Source of the DNA: an uncultured Clostridia bacterium | GTDB taxonomy: Bacteria; Bacillota; Clostridia; TANB77; CAG-508 | Direction of reading: 5' to 3' | Assembly: GCA_934154805.1 (NCBI GenBank) | Contig: CAKPGM010000003.1 | Span: 1-64,000 of the forward strand | Length of the DNA: 64,000 nt | Shown: positions 1 to 6,837 of the stretch, one piece after another | Position numbering within the stretch: position 1 is the first letter of the stretch | Layout: the number at the start of each line of letters is the position of its first letter | Notes under the pieces: model-generated | Seen by the model: the letters and a program-made list of their open reading frames with translations, nothing else | The model's database searches: none | What the model was told of the DNA's origin: nothing | Program-made: the position numbers and the translations under genes

Positions 1-55
1 GAGCAAAGGACTGAAAATCCTTGTGTCACTGGTTCGATTCCAGTTCAAGGCACCA
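1..55 (+). tRNA. tRNA-Phe (GAA), 5' part cut by window edge
   Basis: The window opens inside a tRNA gene. The anticodon stem AAGGA/TCCTT closes a seven-base loop whose centre is GAA, giving Phe. A five-base variable loop and a fully paired T-arm (ACTGG/CCAGT around TTCGATT) follow, then the acceptor strand and an encoded CCA at 53-55. The D-arm and 5' acceptor strand lie outside the window. The last 20 bases (36-55) recur at 176-195, downstream of a small element. Confidence 0.9.
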
Positions 56-60
56 AAAGA

Positions 61-90
61 TAGCTAGAAATAAAACTAGCTTCTTTTTTT
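61..90 (+). terminator. intrinsic terminator after tRNA-Phe
   Basis: A six-base-pair stem (AGCTAG/CTAGCT) is followed by a T-rich run. It ends the tRNA transcript before the repeated element begins. Confidence 0.6.
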
Positions 91-113
91 ATTAAGAAAA
101 ATATAATAAATAT

Positions 114-181
114 GGAATCGAAAAGGAGGATAAGAAAATTGTCCAGGTGGACAATTTTCCCGACGCGGCTCGGCGGATTCC
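114..181 (+). mobile_element. tRNA-linked short element, copy A
   Basis: A 68-bp unit sits between the tRNA-Phe terminator and a second copy of the tRNA-Phe 3' end. Its outer ends are GGAATC and GATTCC, an inverted repeat that copies the T-loop/T-stem of this tRNA. Inside are AAGGAGGAT, a 10-bp hairpin (135-144 with 149-158, loop AGGT), then CCCGACGCGGCTCG. A second copy with the same layout lies at 53157-53223 on the other strand, behind tRNA-Met, where the outer ends match tRNA-Met instead. What moves or copies it is unknown. I do not recognise it as a named family. Confidence 0.7.
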
Positions 182-222
182 AGTTCAAGGCACCAAAGAA
201 AGCACAGCGAAAGCTGTGCTAA
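139..222 (+). CDS. micro-ORF inside element copy A (27 codons)
   Basis: A TTG codon nine bases after AGGAGG (124-129) opens a 27-codon frame. It begins (M/L)SRWTIFPTRL, runs through the duplicated tRNA 3' end and stops inside the following hairpin. The copy at 53.2 kb opens MSRLTFFPTRL at the same spacing, so start site, ribosome site and first eleven residues are conserved even though several bases differ. No known peptide family is recognised. It may instead be only a by-product of a conserved DNA element. Confidence 0.3.
   Translation: MSRWTIFPTRLGGFQFKAPKKAQRKLC
176..195 (+). repeat. duplicated 3' end of tRNA-Phe
   Basis: These 20 bases, including CCA, are identical to 36-55 of the real tRNA-Phe, 140 bp upstream. 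No tRNA 5' half precedes them; the element's CGACGCGGCTCG stands there instead. This is the pattern left by site-specific insertion into a tRNA 3' end. Confidence 0.85.
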
Positions 223-227
223 TTTTG
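201..227 (+). terminator. hairpin after duplicated tRNA end
   Basis: A perfect eight-base stem (AGCACAGC/GCTGTGCT) with a GAAA tetraloop is followed by AATTTTG. It differs from the terminator at 61-90, so the duplicated end carries its own terminator rather than a copy of the first. Confidence 0.6.
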
Positions 228-266
228 TATGCAAAAAAGAAATCGAAAAAATGAGTAAAATAATAC

Positions 267-310
267 TTGACAAATACGAACAGATGTTTTAAACTATATA
301 TAGTTTAAAA
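267..310 (+). promoter_or_regulatory. promoter with LexA-like site and perfect palindrome before ORF6N gene
   Basis: TTGACA (267-272) lies 17 bases from TAAACT (290-295). Between them is CGAACAGATGTTTT (277-290), which matches the Firmicutes LexA consensus CGAACRNRYGTTYC at all but the last base. Overlapping the -10 is a perfect 24-base palindrome (287-310) centred on TATA. The arrangement suggests SOS control plus a second, possibly self-acting, repressor. Confidence 0.5.
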
Positions 311-322
311 GGATGTGAAATT

Positions 323-1246
323 ATGGAAAAAGAAACAAATAATTTGTTAGTTCAAGAGAACATATCAAATGAAGATATAAAAAATTTAATATATACTATA
401 AGAGGAAAACAGGTAATGTTAGATAGTGACGTTGCAAGATTATATCATTATGAAACTAAAAATATAAATAAAGCAGTAAAGAGAAATATAGAGAGATTTC
501 CAGAAGATTTTTGCTTTCAATTGACAGAGGAAGAATTTCAAACTTTGAGGTTCCAATTTGGAACCTCAAAGCAAAACGAAGAATTTAGAGGAGGGAGAAG
601 ATATCTGCCATATGTATTTACAGAACAAGGAATTGCTATGTTAGCAGGTGTCTTAAAAAACGATATAGCTGTAAAAGTTAGTATTAATATAATAAAATCG
701 TTTATAGAAATGAGAAAATTTATATCTTCAAACGGACAACTATTCGATAGATTAACTAATGTAGAATATAAATTATTAGAACATGATAAAAAATTTGATA
801 AAGTATTTGATCAATTACAAAATGAAGAAAATATCAAACAAAAAATATTTTTTGAAGGTCAAATATATGATGCATACAGTTTAATAATTGATATTATCAA
901 AAAAGCAAACAGGAAAATTTTAATAATAGATAACTATATAGATGATAGTGTTTTGAAAATGCTTACAAAGAAGAATGAGAAAGTTGTAGTTGTGATATTA
1001 ACATCAGAAAAAAGCAATATACAAAAAATTGATATTCAAAAATTCAATAAAGAATATCCAATATTAAAAGTTGCTAAAACAAATAAATTCCACGACCGAT
1101 TTATAGTAATTGATAATAAAGAAATGTATCATTTGGGAGCATCGATAAAAGATTTAGGTAAAAAATGTTTTGGAATTAATAAAATTGAAGATATAGAAAT
1201 TATAAATAAAATTATAAATATACAAAGCCAATCATATTACCTATAG
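323..1246 (+). CDS. ORF6N-domain DNA-binding protein with PLD-like C-terminus
   Basis: The N-terminal ~110 residues carry the ORF6N pattern (IRGKQVMLDSDVARLYHYET, then FPEDFCFQLTEEE and RYLPYVFTEQGIAMLA), a DNA-binding module common in phages and genomic islands. A charged linker (~130-180) precedes a C-terminal region with a phospholipase-D-like KFHDRFIVID motif near residue 255. The second half-site of a true PLD enzyme is not evident, so enzymatic activity is uncertain. The gene stands alone next to a tRNA-associated repeat and has its own SOS-like promoter, which fits a mobile or defence-related cargo gene. The start follows AGGATG. Confidence 0.8.
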   Translation: MEKETNNLLVQENISNEDIKNLIYTIRGKQVMLDSDVARLYHYETKNINKAVKRNIERFPEDFCFQLTEEEFQTLRFQFGTSKQNEEFRGGRRYLPYVFTEQGIAMLAGVLKNDIAVKVSINIIKSFIEMRKFISSNGQLFDRLTNVEYKLLEHDKKFDKVFDQLQNEENIKQKIFFEGQIYDAYSLIIDIIKKANRKILIIDNYIDDSVLKMLTKKNEKVVVVILTSEKSNIQKIDIQKFNKEYPILKVAKTNKFHDRFIVIDNKEMYHLGASIKDLGKKCFGINKIEDIEIINKIINIQSQSYYL

Positions 1247-1353
1247 GAAAAAAATTAAAAGAATAAAAACTATTGACAATTTTTTTTATAAAATGATTTA
1301 ATATTTGTGAGTATAGTCAAGAAGACGGAAGATTTGTAGTGGTAGCTAAAAAA

Positions 1354-1388
1354 TATAAACAGGGTAACATTTAGTTATCCTGTTTATA
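1354..1388 (-). terminator. terminator of the gene at 1410-1844
   Basis: A long near-perfect stem (TATAAACAGG...CCTGTTTATA) on the minus strand is followed by a T-run, just beyond the stop of the minus-strand gene. Confidence 0.6.
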
Positions 1389-1409
1389 AAGTAATATCCC
1401 TTGTTAAGA

Positions 1410-1844
1410 TTATAGAAAAACTTTCATTTTTTCTATATTATTTTTCTGCATAGTAACAAAATCGTTTAAAATATTCTTAACGGGTTCATCAGCTTGTGGG
1501 TTGTGATTAAGAAGCTTTTGACACTCTATAATTCCCATATTTCCACCTTGTATCATAATCTCTGCAATATGAGAATTACTTTTATCTTTTATAGTATTAA
1601 GTTCGGTACCAATATAGCTCATCATCTTTGTACCAAAAGGAGATTCATCAGGAACTTCACCGTATTTTTCAAATTCTGTATTAACCCTATCTGCAATCTT
1701 ACCATACTCAGAATATTGTGTACTAAGATTTTCTTTCATATTTTCATCTCCGACTTTTTGCATAACAAAAGAAATAGACTCCATTCCCATTTTAGCAGCT
1801 TTGCTAATTTCGTTTAAAATTGTTAAATTAATATTATTATCCAT
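1410..1844 (-). CDS. hypothetical helical protein (ferritin-like type)
   Basis: A 144-residue soluble protein predicted to be almost all helical: an N-terminal helix rich in Met/Lys, a central stretch with YGKIADRVNTEFEKYGE, and a C-terminal helix ending in KNNIEKMKVFL. Length and helix periodicity resemble small four-helix ferritin-like proteins of spore formers, but no clear metal-ligand set is visible. There is no signal peptide or membrane segment. GGAGG stands seven bases before the ATG. It is transcribed alone, divergent from hpt. The family assignment is tentative. Confidence 0.55.
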   Translation of the reverse strand: MDNNINLTILNEISKAAKMGMESISFVMQKVGDENMKENLSTQYSEYGKIADRVNTEFEKYGEVPDESPFGTKMMSYIGTELNTIKDKSNSHIAEIMIQGGNMGIIECQKLLNHNPQADEPVKNILNDFVTMQKNNIEKMKVFL

Positions 1845-1915
1845 AGAAATACCTCCAAAATATTAACAATAGTATAACCAAATAACGGAAAAATACACAA
1901 AATTATAAAGATATA

Positions 1916-1945
1916 TTGCTCTTTTCAGCAAAAAGATGGTATAAT
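1916..1945 (+). promoter_or_regulatory. promoter of hpt
   Basis: TTGCTC lies 18 bases from a perfect TATAAT, about 30 bases before the hpt start. Confidence 0.6.
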
Positions 1946-1974
1946 AGACTTTATATAAAAGGAGGATACATAAG

Positions 1975-2496
1975 ATGGAGAATTTAAAGGTACTAATAAG
2001 CGAAGAAGAAATTGAGAAAAAATTAGAAGAATTAGCAAGTCAATTAGACAAAGATTATGAAGGAAAGGAAACAACAATACTTTCAGTATTAAATGGAGCA
2101 GTTTTCTTTACAACAGAATTAACACTAAAAATGAAGACTAAAATGCAATTTGCATTTATTAAAATATCAAGTTATGAAGGAACTGAAAGCACAGGAAAAG
2201 TAACGCTAAAATCTGATGTATCAAATTCACTTATAGAAGGAAAAGATGTACTAATAGTAGAAGACATAGTTGATACAGGAAGAAGTATGTCTTATTTACT
2301 AGAACATATAAAAGCTAAAAATCCAAAAAGCTTAAAATTATGCTCATTAGTTAGTAAACCAAGCAGAAGAGAAATAGAAGTTCCAATAGACTATTTAGGC
2401 TTTGAAATACCAAATAAATTCATAATAGGCTATGGTTTTGATGACGAGGAAGGATTTAGAAGAAATTTACCATACATAGGTTACAAAGAGGTTTAA
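1975..2496 (+). CDS. hpt: hypoxanthine phosphoribosyltransferase
   Basis: Purine salvage enzyme joining hypoxanthine or guanine to PRPP to give IMP or GMP in the cytoplasm. The 173 residues are of normal length. The PRPP-binding loop is clear (VLIVEDIVDTGRSM, about residues 95-108), as are the N-terminal VLNGAVFF segment, the flexible-loop SSYEGTESTGK region and the C-terminal GYGFDDEEGFRRNLPYIG. The ATG follows AAAGGAGGAT. The next gene begins two bases after the stop, so the two are probably translated together. Confidence 0.93.
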   Translation: MENLKVLISEEEIEKKLEELASQLDKDYEGKETTILSVLNGAVFFTTELTLKMKTKMQFAFIKISSYEGTESTGKVTLKSDVSNSLIEGKDVLIVEDIVDTGRSMSYLLEHIKAKNPKSLKLCSLVSKPSRREIEVPIDYLGFEIPNKFIIGYGFDDEEGFRRNLPYIGYKEV

Positions 2497-2498
2497 TA

Positions 2499-3092
2499 AT
2501 GAATAAAAAAGAACTATTAAAAGTAAAACAAAAAGCATTAGAAGAAAAAATTCCAATAATAATGGATGACACGCTAGAGATAATATCTAAAATTTTAATA
2601 GAAAAAAAGCCAGAAAGAATACTAGAAATAGGAGCAGCAGTAGGATATTCAGCAATATGTTTTTCTGAGTACTTATCAGAGAATGGAAAAATAGATACAA
2701 TAGAAAGAGATGAACAAAGAATTGCTGAATGTAAAGAAAATCTGAAAAAGGTAGGAGTAGAAGACAAGATCAATTTATATGAAGGTGATGCTGTTGAAAT
2801 ACTTCCAACTTTGAATGAAAAATATGATATAGTATTTATAGATGCTGCAAAAGGAAAATATCCATTTTTCCTAGAGCAAGCACTTCGTATGTTAAAAGAT
2901 GACGGAGTGATATTTGCAGACAATATTCTATATAAAGGCTATGTAATGAGTGATTACAACAAACACAAACAAAGAACAGCAGTAACACATCTAAGAGAAT
3001 ATATAAAAGAAACTACAGAAAATCCACGTTTAAAAACAGATATTCTAGAAGTGGGAGACGGATTAGCAATAACAAGAAAGGTGAGTGAATAG
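2499..3092 (+). CDS. trmR: class I SAM-dependent O-methyltransferase, TrmR-like
   Basis: A 197-residue methyltransferase with SAM motif I ILEIGAAVGYSAI (about 47-59), the acidic TIERDE strand end and FIDAAKGKYPFF, as in the YrrM/TrmR family. TrmR methylates 5-hydroxyuridine at tRNA position 34 to 5-methoxyuridine. The gene directly after it is a U32-family protein of the type that makes 5-hydroxyuridine, the same pairing as yrrM-yrrN/O in Bacillus, which supports the tRNA role over a generic catechol-type methyltransferase. It overlaps the end of neither neighbour. Confidence 0.8.
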   Translation: MNKKELLKVKQKALEEKIPIIMDDTLEIISKILIEKKPERILEIGAAVGYSAICFSEYLSENGKIDTIERDEQRIAECKENLKKVGVEDKINLYEGDAVEILPTLNEKYDIVFIDAAKGKYPFFLEQALRMLKDDGVIFADNILYKGYVMSDYNKHKQRTAVTHLREYIKETTENPRLKTDILEVGDGLAITRKVSE

Positions 3093-3093
3093 A

Positions 3094-4329
3094 ATGAAGA
3101 AACCAGAATTATTAGCACCAGCAGGCTCTTTCGAAAAAGCAAAAGTAGCATTTATGTATGGAGCAGACGCAGTATATTGTGGAACAGCATCATTATCACT
3201 AAGAAGCAGAGCAGAAGTTGATGATGATGATTTAATTAACACAATAAAATATGCTCATAGTATAGGCAAAAAAGTTTATGCTGCTTTAAATATATATGCT
3301 TGGGATAGCAATTATGAAGAAATTGAAAAACAAGTAAAAAGACTAGATGAGGTCAAAGTTGATGGTATTATTGCATCTGACGGAGGCGTAATACAAAAAA
3401 TACGTCAAATAGCACCAGATATAGAAGTTCATATCAGTACACAAGCCAATGTAGTAAGTTATCATAGTGCAAAATTTTGGTATGACAATGGAGCAAAAAG
3501 AGTAATATTAGGAAGAGAAACAAGTAAAGATCAAATAGAAGAAATAATGAAGAATAAACCAGAAGACTTAGAAGTAGAAATGTTTATACACGGAGCACTA
3601 TGTTGGGCTTATTCTGGAAGATGCTTCTTAAGTGAATACCTATCTTGTAGAAGCGCAAACTTAGGAGATTGTTCTCAAAGTTGCAGATGGGCATATAATA
3701 TGTATCTAGAAGAAAAGAATAATCCAGGAAACTTAATGCCAGTAGAAACTGACGAAAATGGAACATACATATTATCATCAAAAGACTTATGCTTAATAAA
3801 AGAAATTCCACAAATCATAGAAATGGGAGTAGATAGCTTAAAAATAGAAGGTAGACTAAAAACAGAATACTATCTAGCAAGTGTAGTAAATGTGTATAGA
3901 AATGCAATAGATGACTATATTAAAGATCCAGAAAATTATGATTATACTAAATACTTAAAAGAGCTAGAGAAAATAAAAACAAGAGGACTTACAACATTCT
4001 ATTTTAATGATAGGAATAACAAAGACTTCCAAGAATATGAGGGAAAACAATATAATCCTAACTTTGAATTTGGTGGAAAAATAATAGAAGATAAGCCAGC
4101 TGGAGAAATATCAACAATAGAAATCAAAAATAAATTAAAAGTTGGTGATGTACTAGAATTAATAATACCAAACAAAATAGAAGCGGAAGAATTTGAAATA
4201 AAAGAACTATTTGACAGTGAAACAGGAGAGAAAATAGAAACAGTAAATCCTGGAAAACTTGGACAAACAGTAAAACTAACAATACCATACGAAGTAAAAC
4301 AAGGATGGATATTAAGAAGAAAAAAATAA
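3094..4329 (+). CDS. trhP: U32 peptidase-family tRNA hydroxylase, TrhP-like
   Basis: A 411-residue U32-family protein (N-terminal PELLAPAGSFEKAKVAFMYG; HGALCWAYSGRCFLSEYL and CSQSCRWAY cysteine-rich core; MGVDSLKIEGRLKTEYY). Members of this group (TrhP/YrrN-YrrO) are needed for prephenate-dependent hydroxylation of wobble uridine rather than proteolysis; the neighbouring trmR supports that. The ATG at 3094 is chosen because GAAAGGTGAG lies at a proper distance; a GTG nine bases earlier is in frame. The C-terminal ~80 residues form the usual beta-rich U32 tail. Confidence 0.85.
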   Translation: MKKPELLAPAGSFEKAKVAFMYGADAVYCGTASLSLRSRAEVDDDDLINTIKYAHSIGKKVYAALNIYAWDSNYEEIEKQVKRLDEVKVDGIIASDGGVIQKIRQIAPDIEVHISTQANVVSYHSAKFWYDNGAKRVILGRETSKDQIEEIMKNKPEDLEVEMFIHGALCWAYSGRCFLSEYLSCRSANLGDCSQSCRWAYNMYLEEKNNPGNLMPVETDENGTYILSSKDLCLIKEIPQIIEMGVDSLKIEGRLKTEYYLASVVNVYRNAIDDYIKDPENYDYTKYLKELEKIKTRGLTTFYFNDRNNKDFQEYEGKQYNPNFEFGGKIIEDKPAGEISTIEIKNKLKVGDVLELIIPNKIEAEEFEIKELFDSETGEKIETVNPGKLGQTVKLTIPYEVKQGWILRRKK

Positions 4330-4332
4330 ACT

Positions 4333-4362
4333 AAGAGCGAGTCAAACTCGCTCTTTACTCGT
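4333..4362. terminator. bidirectional terminator between trhP and popT
   Basis: A perfect nine-base stem (AAGAGCGAG/CTCGCTCTT) lies between two converging genes, with T-rich flank on the plus strand. Confidence 0.75.
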
Positions 4363-5161
4363 ATTTAGCCAATTTATAAGAAAGAACTAGAGAAACAATC
4401 ATAATTATAATTGAAATTAGACCTGTTAAATCAAAAGAAAATCCAGGGTAAAGCACAAAAATAGAACCAAGAGTAAATCCTATTATTGCCAAAAAAGTAG
4501 ACTGATGATATTTCTTTAATAAAATATTAATAATTTTAAGCCAAACAATACTACCTAGAAGAACACCTATTGACAAAGGAACAAGAAGTCTTAAATTAAC
4601 ACTTGCAATAGCAGAAAGATACTCAGAATAAACTCCAAGACACATAAGAATTATAGTATTACTAACTCCAGGAACAACAATTCCAATAGACATTATAAAT
4701 CCTGCAAATATTAAATAAAAAGGATTATAAATAAAATCTAAAACAATATTATTAAAATCGAAATGATTTTCAAATACAATTAACAAAACTCCTATACTAA
4801 AAGATATAATAAGAGGCAAAAGCTTTTTCAACTGAATACATTTATCAAAATTTGCTTGTTTAAATAAAGCTGGAATAGTACCGAGAATCAAGCCGATAAA
4901 TGCATAACAAGCTTGAAATTTAAATGTATTAAAAAAATATTTTATTACATTTCCAAAAAGAACAATTCCCAAAAAAGAACCAAGTCCAATTGGAAGTAAA
5001 AAAACAAAGTTCTTTTTAAAATCCTTAAACAAATTTAAAACAGAATCTACTAATTTCTCATAGATGCCAAAAATAACGCAAAAAACACCACTACTAACAC
5101 CTGGCAGAATGGCACCAAATCCTATTAAAATACCAATAACAAGATTAAATAAAAAAATCAT
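4355..5161 (-). CDS. popT: DUF368 membrane protein, PopT-type undecaprenyl-phosphate translocase
   Basis: A 268-residue polytopic membrane protein with about eight hydrophobic segments and the repeated glycine/proline motifs of DUF368 (GFGAILPGVSSGV at the N-terminus and SIGIVVPGVSNTI in the second half). DUF368 proteins (PopT) recycle undecaprenyl phosphate across the membrane for wall and polysaccharide synthesis. Length and two-fold internal symmetry are normal. Its stop codon lies at the edge of the shared terminator hairpin. It is monocistronic and opposed to the trmR-trhP operon. Confidence 0.85.
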   Translation of the reverse strand: MIFLFNLVIGILIGFGAILPGVSSGVFCVIFGIYEKLVDSVLNLFKDFKKNFVFLLPIGLGSFLGIVLFGNVIKYFFNTFKFQACYAFIGLILGTIPALFKQANFDKCIQLKKLLPLIISFSIGVLLIVFENHFDFNNIVLDFIYNPFYLIFAGFIMSIGIVVPGVSNTIILMCLGVYSEYLSAIASVNLRLLVPLSIGVLLGSIVWLKIINILLKKYHQSTFLAIIGFTLGSIFVLYPGFSFDLTGLISIIIMIVSLVLSYKLAKYE

Positions 5162-5242
5162 ATAAAACCCTCTAACACTTTATAAATAAGTATGGTAAAA
5201 ACAATAAAAATATGAATAAAAAATAAGTTTTAAAGGTCAGGC

Positions 5243-5270
5243 ACTTTCATAAAAGCTATAACATATATTA
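5243..5270 (+). promoter_or_regulatory. sigma-K-like promoter before sigK
   Basis: AC (5243-5244) is followed after exactly 17 bases by CATATATTA (5262-5270). This fits the sigma-K consensus AC-N16/17-CATANNNTA. It lies about 30 bases before the sigK start and suggests self-activation in the mother cell; sigma-E, which has a similar -10, could also use it. Confidence 0.45.
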
Positions 5271-5299
5271 TGGTATAGCAAGAAATGGAGGTGCTTGCA

Positions 5300-6002
5300 A
5301 TGCTTACCATCTCATTAACGGGATTTTTAGCTTTTTTACAAACATCAGTATTTGCGGTTGGATATATATCGAGTAATAACTTATTTCCAGAACCATTGAG
5401 CAGTGAAGAAGAAAAAATATATTTAGAAAAAATGGAAAACGGCGATGAAGAAGCTAAAAATATATTAATTGAGCGAAACCTAAGACTAGTTGCCCATATA
5501 TCGAAAAAATACTCTAGCACTAATGTTGATCAAGAAGATTTAATCTCAATTGGAACCATTGGATTAATAAAAGGAATAAATAGCTTTAAAGTAAACAAAG
5601 GAACAAAGCTCTCAACATATGTATCAAGATGTATAGATAATGAAATATTAATGTATTTAAGAGCAACTAAAAAACATCGGAGCAGAAGTGTACTTAGAAG
5701 ATGTAATTGGAAAAGATAAGGATGATAATACAGTTACACTTAAAGAAGTAATAGAAAGTAATGATAAAAGTATAGAAGATGAAGTTGACTTGAAAATAAA
5801 AATGAAAAAACTTTATCAAAAAGTAAAGGATGTTTTAAAAGATAGAGAACGAACAATTATTAAATTACGTTTTGGACTAGAAGGAGGTAAGCCAAAGACA
5901 CAAAAAGAAATTGCTAATATGATGGGAATATCTCGTTCATACGTGTCAAGAATAGAAACAAAAGCGATAAATAAATTAGGAAAAGAATTTCAAGAAGAAT
6001 AA
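5300..6002 (+). pseudogene. sigK: RNA polymerase sigma-K factor, reading frame broken by one base
   Basis: Late mother-cell sigma factor. The N-terminal half (5300-5719 frame) has a hydrophobic pro-sequence (MLTISLTGFLAFLQ), then region 2 (ERNLRLVAHISKKY, EDLISIGTIGLIKGI, STYVSRCIDNEILMYLR). The second half lies one frame over (EVYLEDVIGKDKDDN, then DRERTIIKLRFGLEGG and the HTH ISRSYVSRIETKAI). Joining them after TKKHRS near 5685 needs removal of a single base and restores a typical sigma-K. The A-run upstream is not in the phase of a canonical -1 slippery heptamer, and the required shift is +1. It may be a real lesion, a sequencing error or an unusual shift. The ATG at 5300 follows GGAGGTG. 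Confidence 0.85.
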
Positions 6003-6020
6003 ATATGAGGTGTAATTTTT

Positions 6021-6467
6021 ATGGCATATTCAGATAGAGAATTATTAGCAAGGATGATAGAGTGTGAAGCTGGAGGAGAAGGCGATAATGGAATGAGGGC
6101 TGTTGCAACAGTAATAATGAACAGAGTAAATGTTTCAGAAGGTGAGTATGCAAGAATCTCACAAGGCGGGAATATTAGAAATATACTCTTCCAAGCAGGA
6201 CAATTTGACTGTGCGGCAGAAACACTAGGAGGAAATTATAATAGTCAAAATATTTATAATATGAATCCAACAGAACTTAATTATTACATTGCAGATTGGG
6301 CCTTGTCGGGAAATAGGCTTAATGAAATAGATAATTGTTTATGGTACTTAAATCCATTTAAACCAACTTGTGATAGCACATTTCCAAGAAACGGTTCAGG
6401 AAGTCTACACACAAGACTTGGAGAACATTGCTTCTATATGCCAACAGCACTGTATGCTAACACATAA
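6021..6467 (+). CDS. SleB/CwlJ-type spore cortex-lytic hydrolase
   Basis: A 148-residue member of the Hydrolase_2 (SleB/CwlJ) family, with LLARMIECEAGGEGDNGM containing the catalytic Glu and the MRAVATVIMNRV core. No signal peptide or peptidoglycan-binding repeat is present, as in CwlJ, which is made in the mother cell and held in the coat by GerQ. The gene for a GerQ-like protein follows directly, which supports a CwlJ role in cortex degradation at germination. It starts 18 bases after sigK and is probably co-transcribed with it. Confidence 0.85.
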   Translation: MAYSDRELLARMIECEAGGEGDNGMRAVATVIMNRVNVSEGEYARISQGGNIRNILFQAGQFDCAAETLGGNYNSQNIYNMNPTELNYYIADWALSGNRLNEIDNCLWYLNPFKPTCDSTFPRNGSGSLHTRLGEHCFYMPTALYANT

Positions 6468-6481
6468 AGGAGGTACTATAG

Positions 6482-6802
6482 TTGGAAAATAGTATGATAA
6501 GACAAACTGACTCGAGCCAAAATGTTCCAGAGACATTAAAAAATCCAATATATACACCTGGATTTTTAAGACAACAAATTGGAAAATTAATGCGAGTTGA
6601 ATTTTTAATAGGAACCAACAATCTAGTTGACAGAATAGGAATTCTAGAACAGGTTGGAGCAAGTTATATATTATTAAGATCATTTGAAAATGACAGTTTG
6701 GTATATTGCGATATATACTCAATAAAATTTATTACAATATCAACAGGAAGACAGATGGCACAATGGGAAAGTAATCAATGGAACAGTCAATTTAATATGT
6801 AA
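6482..6802 (+). CDS. gerQ: GerQ-like spore coat protein
   Basis: A 106-residue protein whose central and C-terminal part (GKLMRVEFLIGTNNLVDRIG, ASYILLRS, YCDIYSIKFITIS) matches the GerQ fold of spore formers; the N-terminus is polar and rich in Ser/Gln/Asn. GerQ anchors CwlJ in the spore coat, and the hydrolase gene lies 14 bases upstream. Translation begins at TTG eight bases after AGGAGG. A hairpin terminator follows. Confidence 0.75.
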   Translation: MENSMIRQTDSSQNVPETLKNPIYTPGFLRQQIGKLMRVEFLIGTNNLVDRIGILEQVGASYILLRSFENDSLVYCDIYSIKFITISTGRQMAQWESNQWNSQFNM

Positions 6803-6808
6803 AAATAT

Positions 6809-6829
6809 AGTGGCAAATTTTTTGCCACT
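6809..6829. terminator. bidirectional terminator after gerQ
   Basis: A nine-base stem (AGTGGCAAA/TTTGCCACT) with a TTT loop lies between the converging gerQ and XRE genes. Confidence 0.65.
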
Positions 6830-6837
6830 AAAAATAT

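Noticed and set aside
76..273. 65-codon minus-strand frame across element copy A
   Set aside because: It runs through the element, the duplicated tRNA end and its hairpin; it has no ribosome site and its content follows from the repeat.
4333..4362. Riboswitch or T-box
   Set aside because: Only a simple terminator is present. No T-box, riboswitch core or leader with known conserved sequence was found anywhere in the window.
5670..5690. Programmed -1 frameshift site in sigK
   Set aside because: The A-run before CAT is in the wrong phase for the canonical heptamer, and the needed change is +1, not -1.
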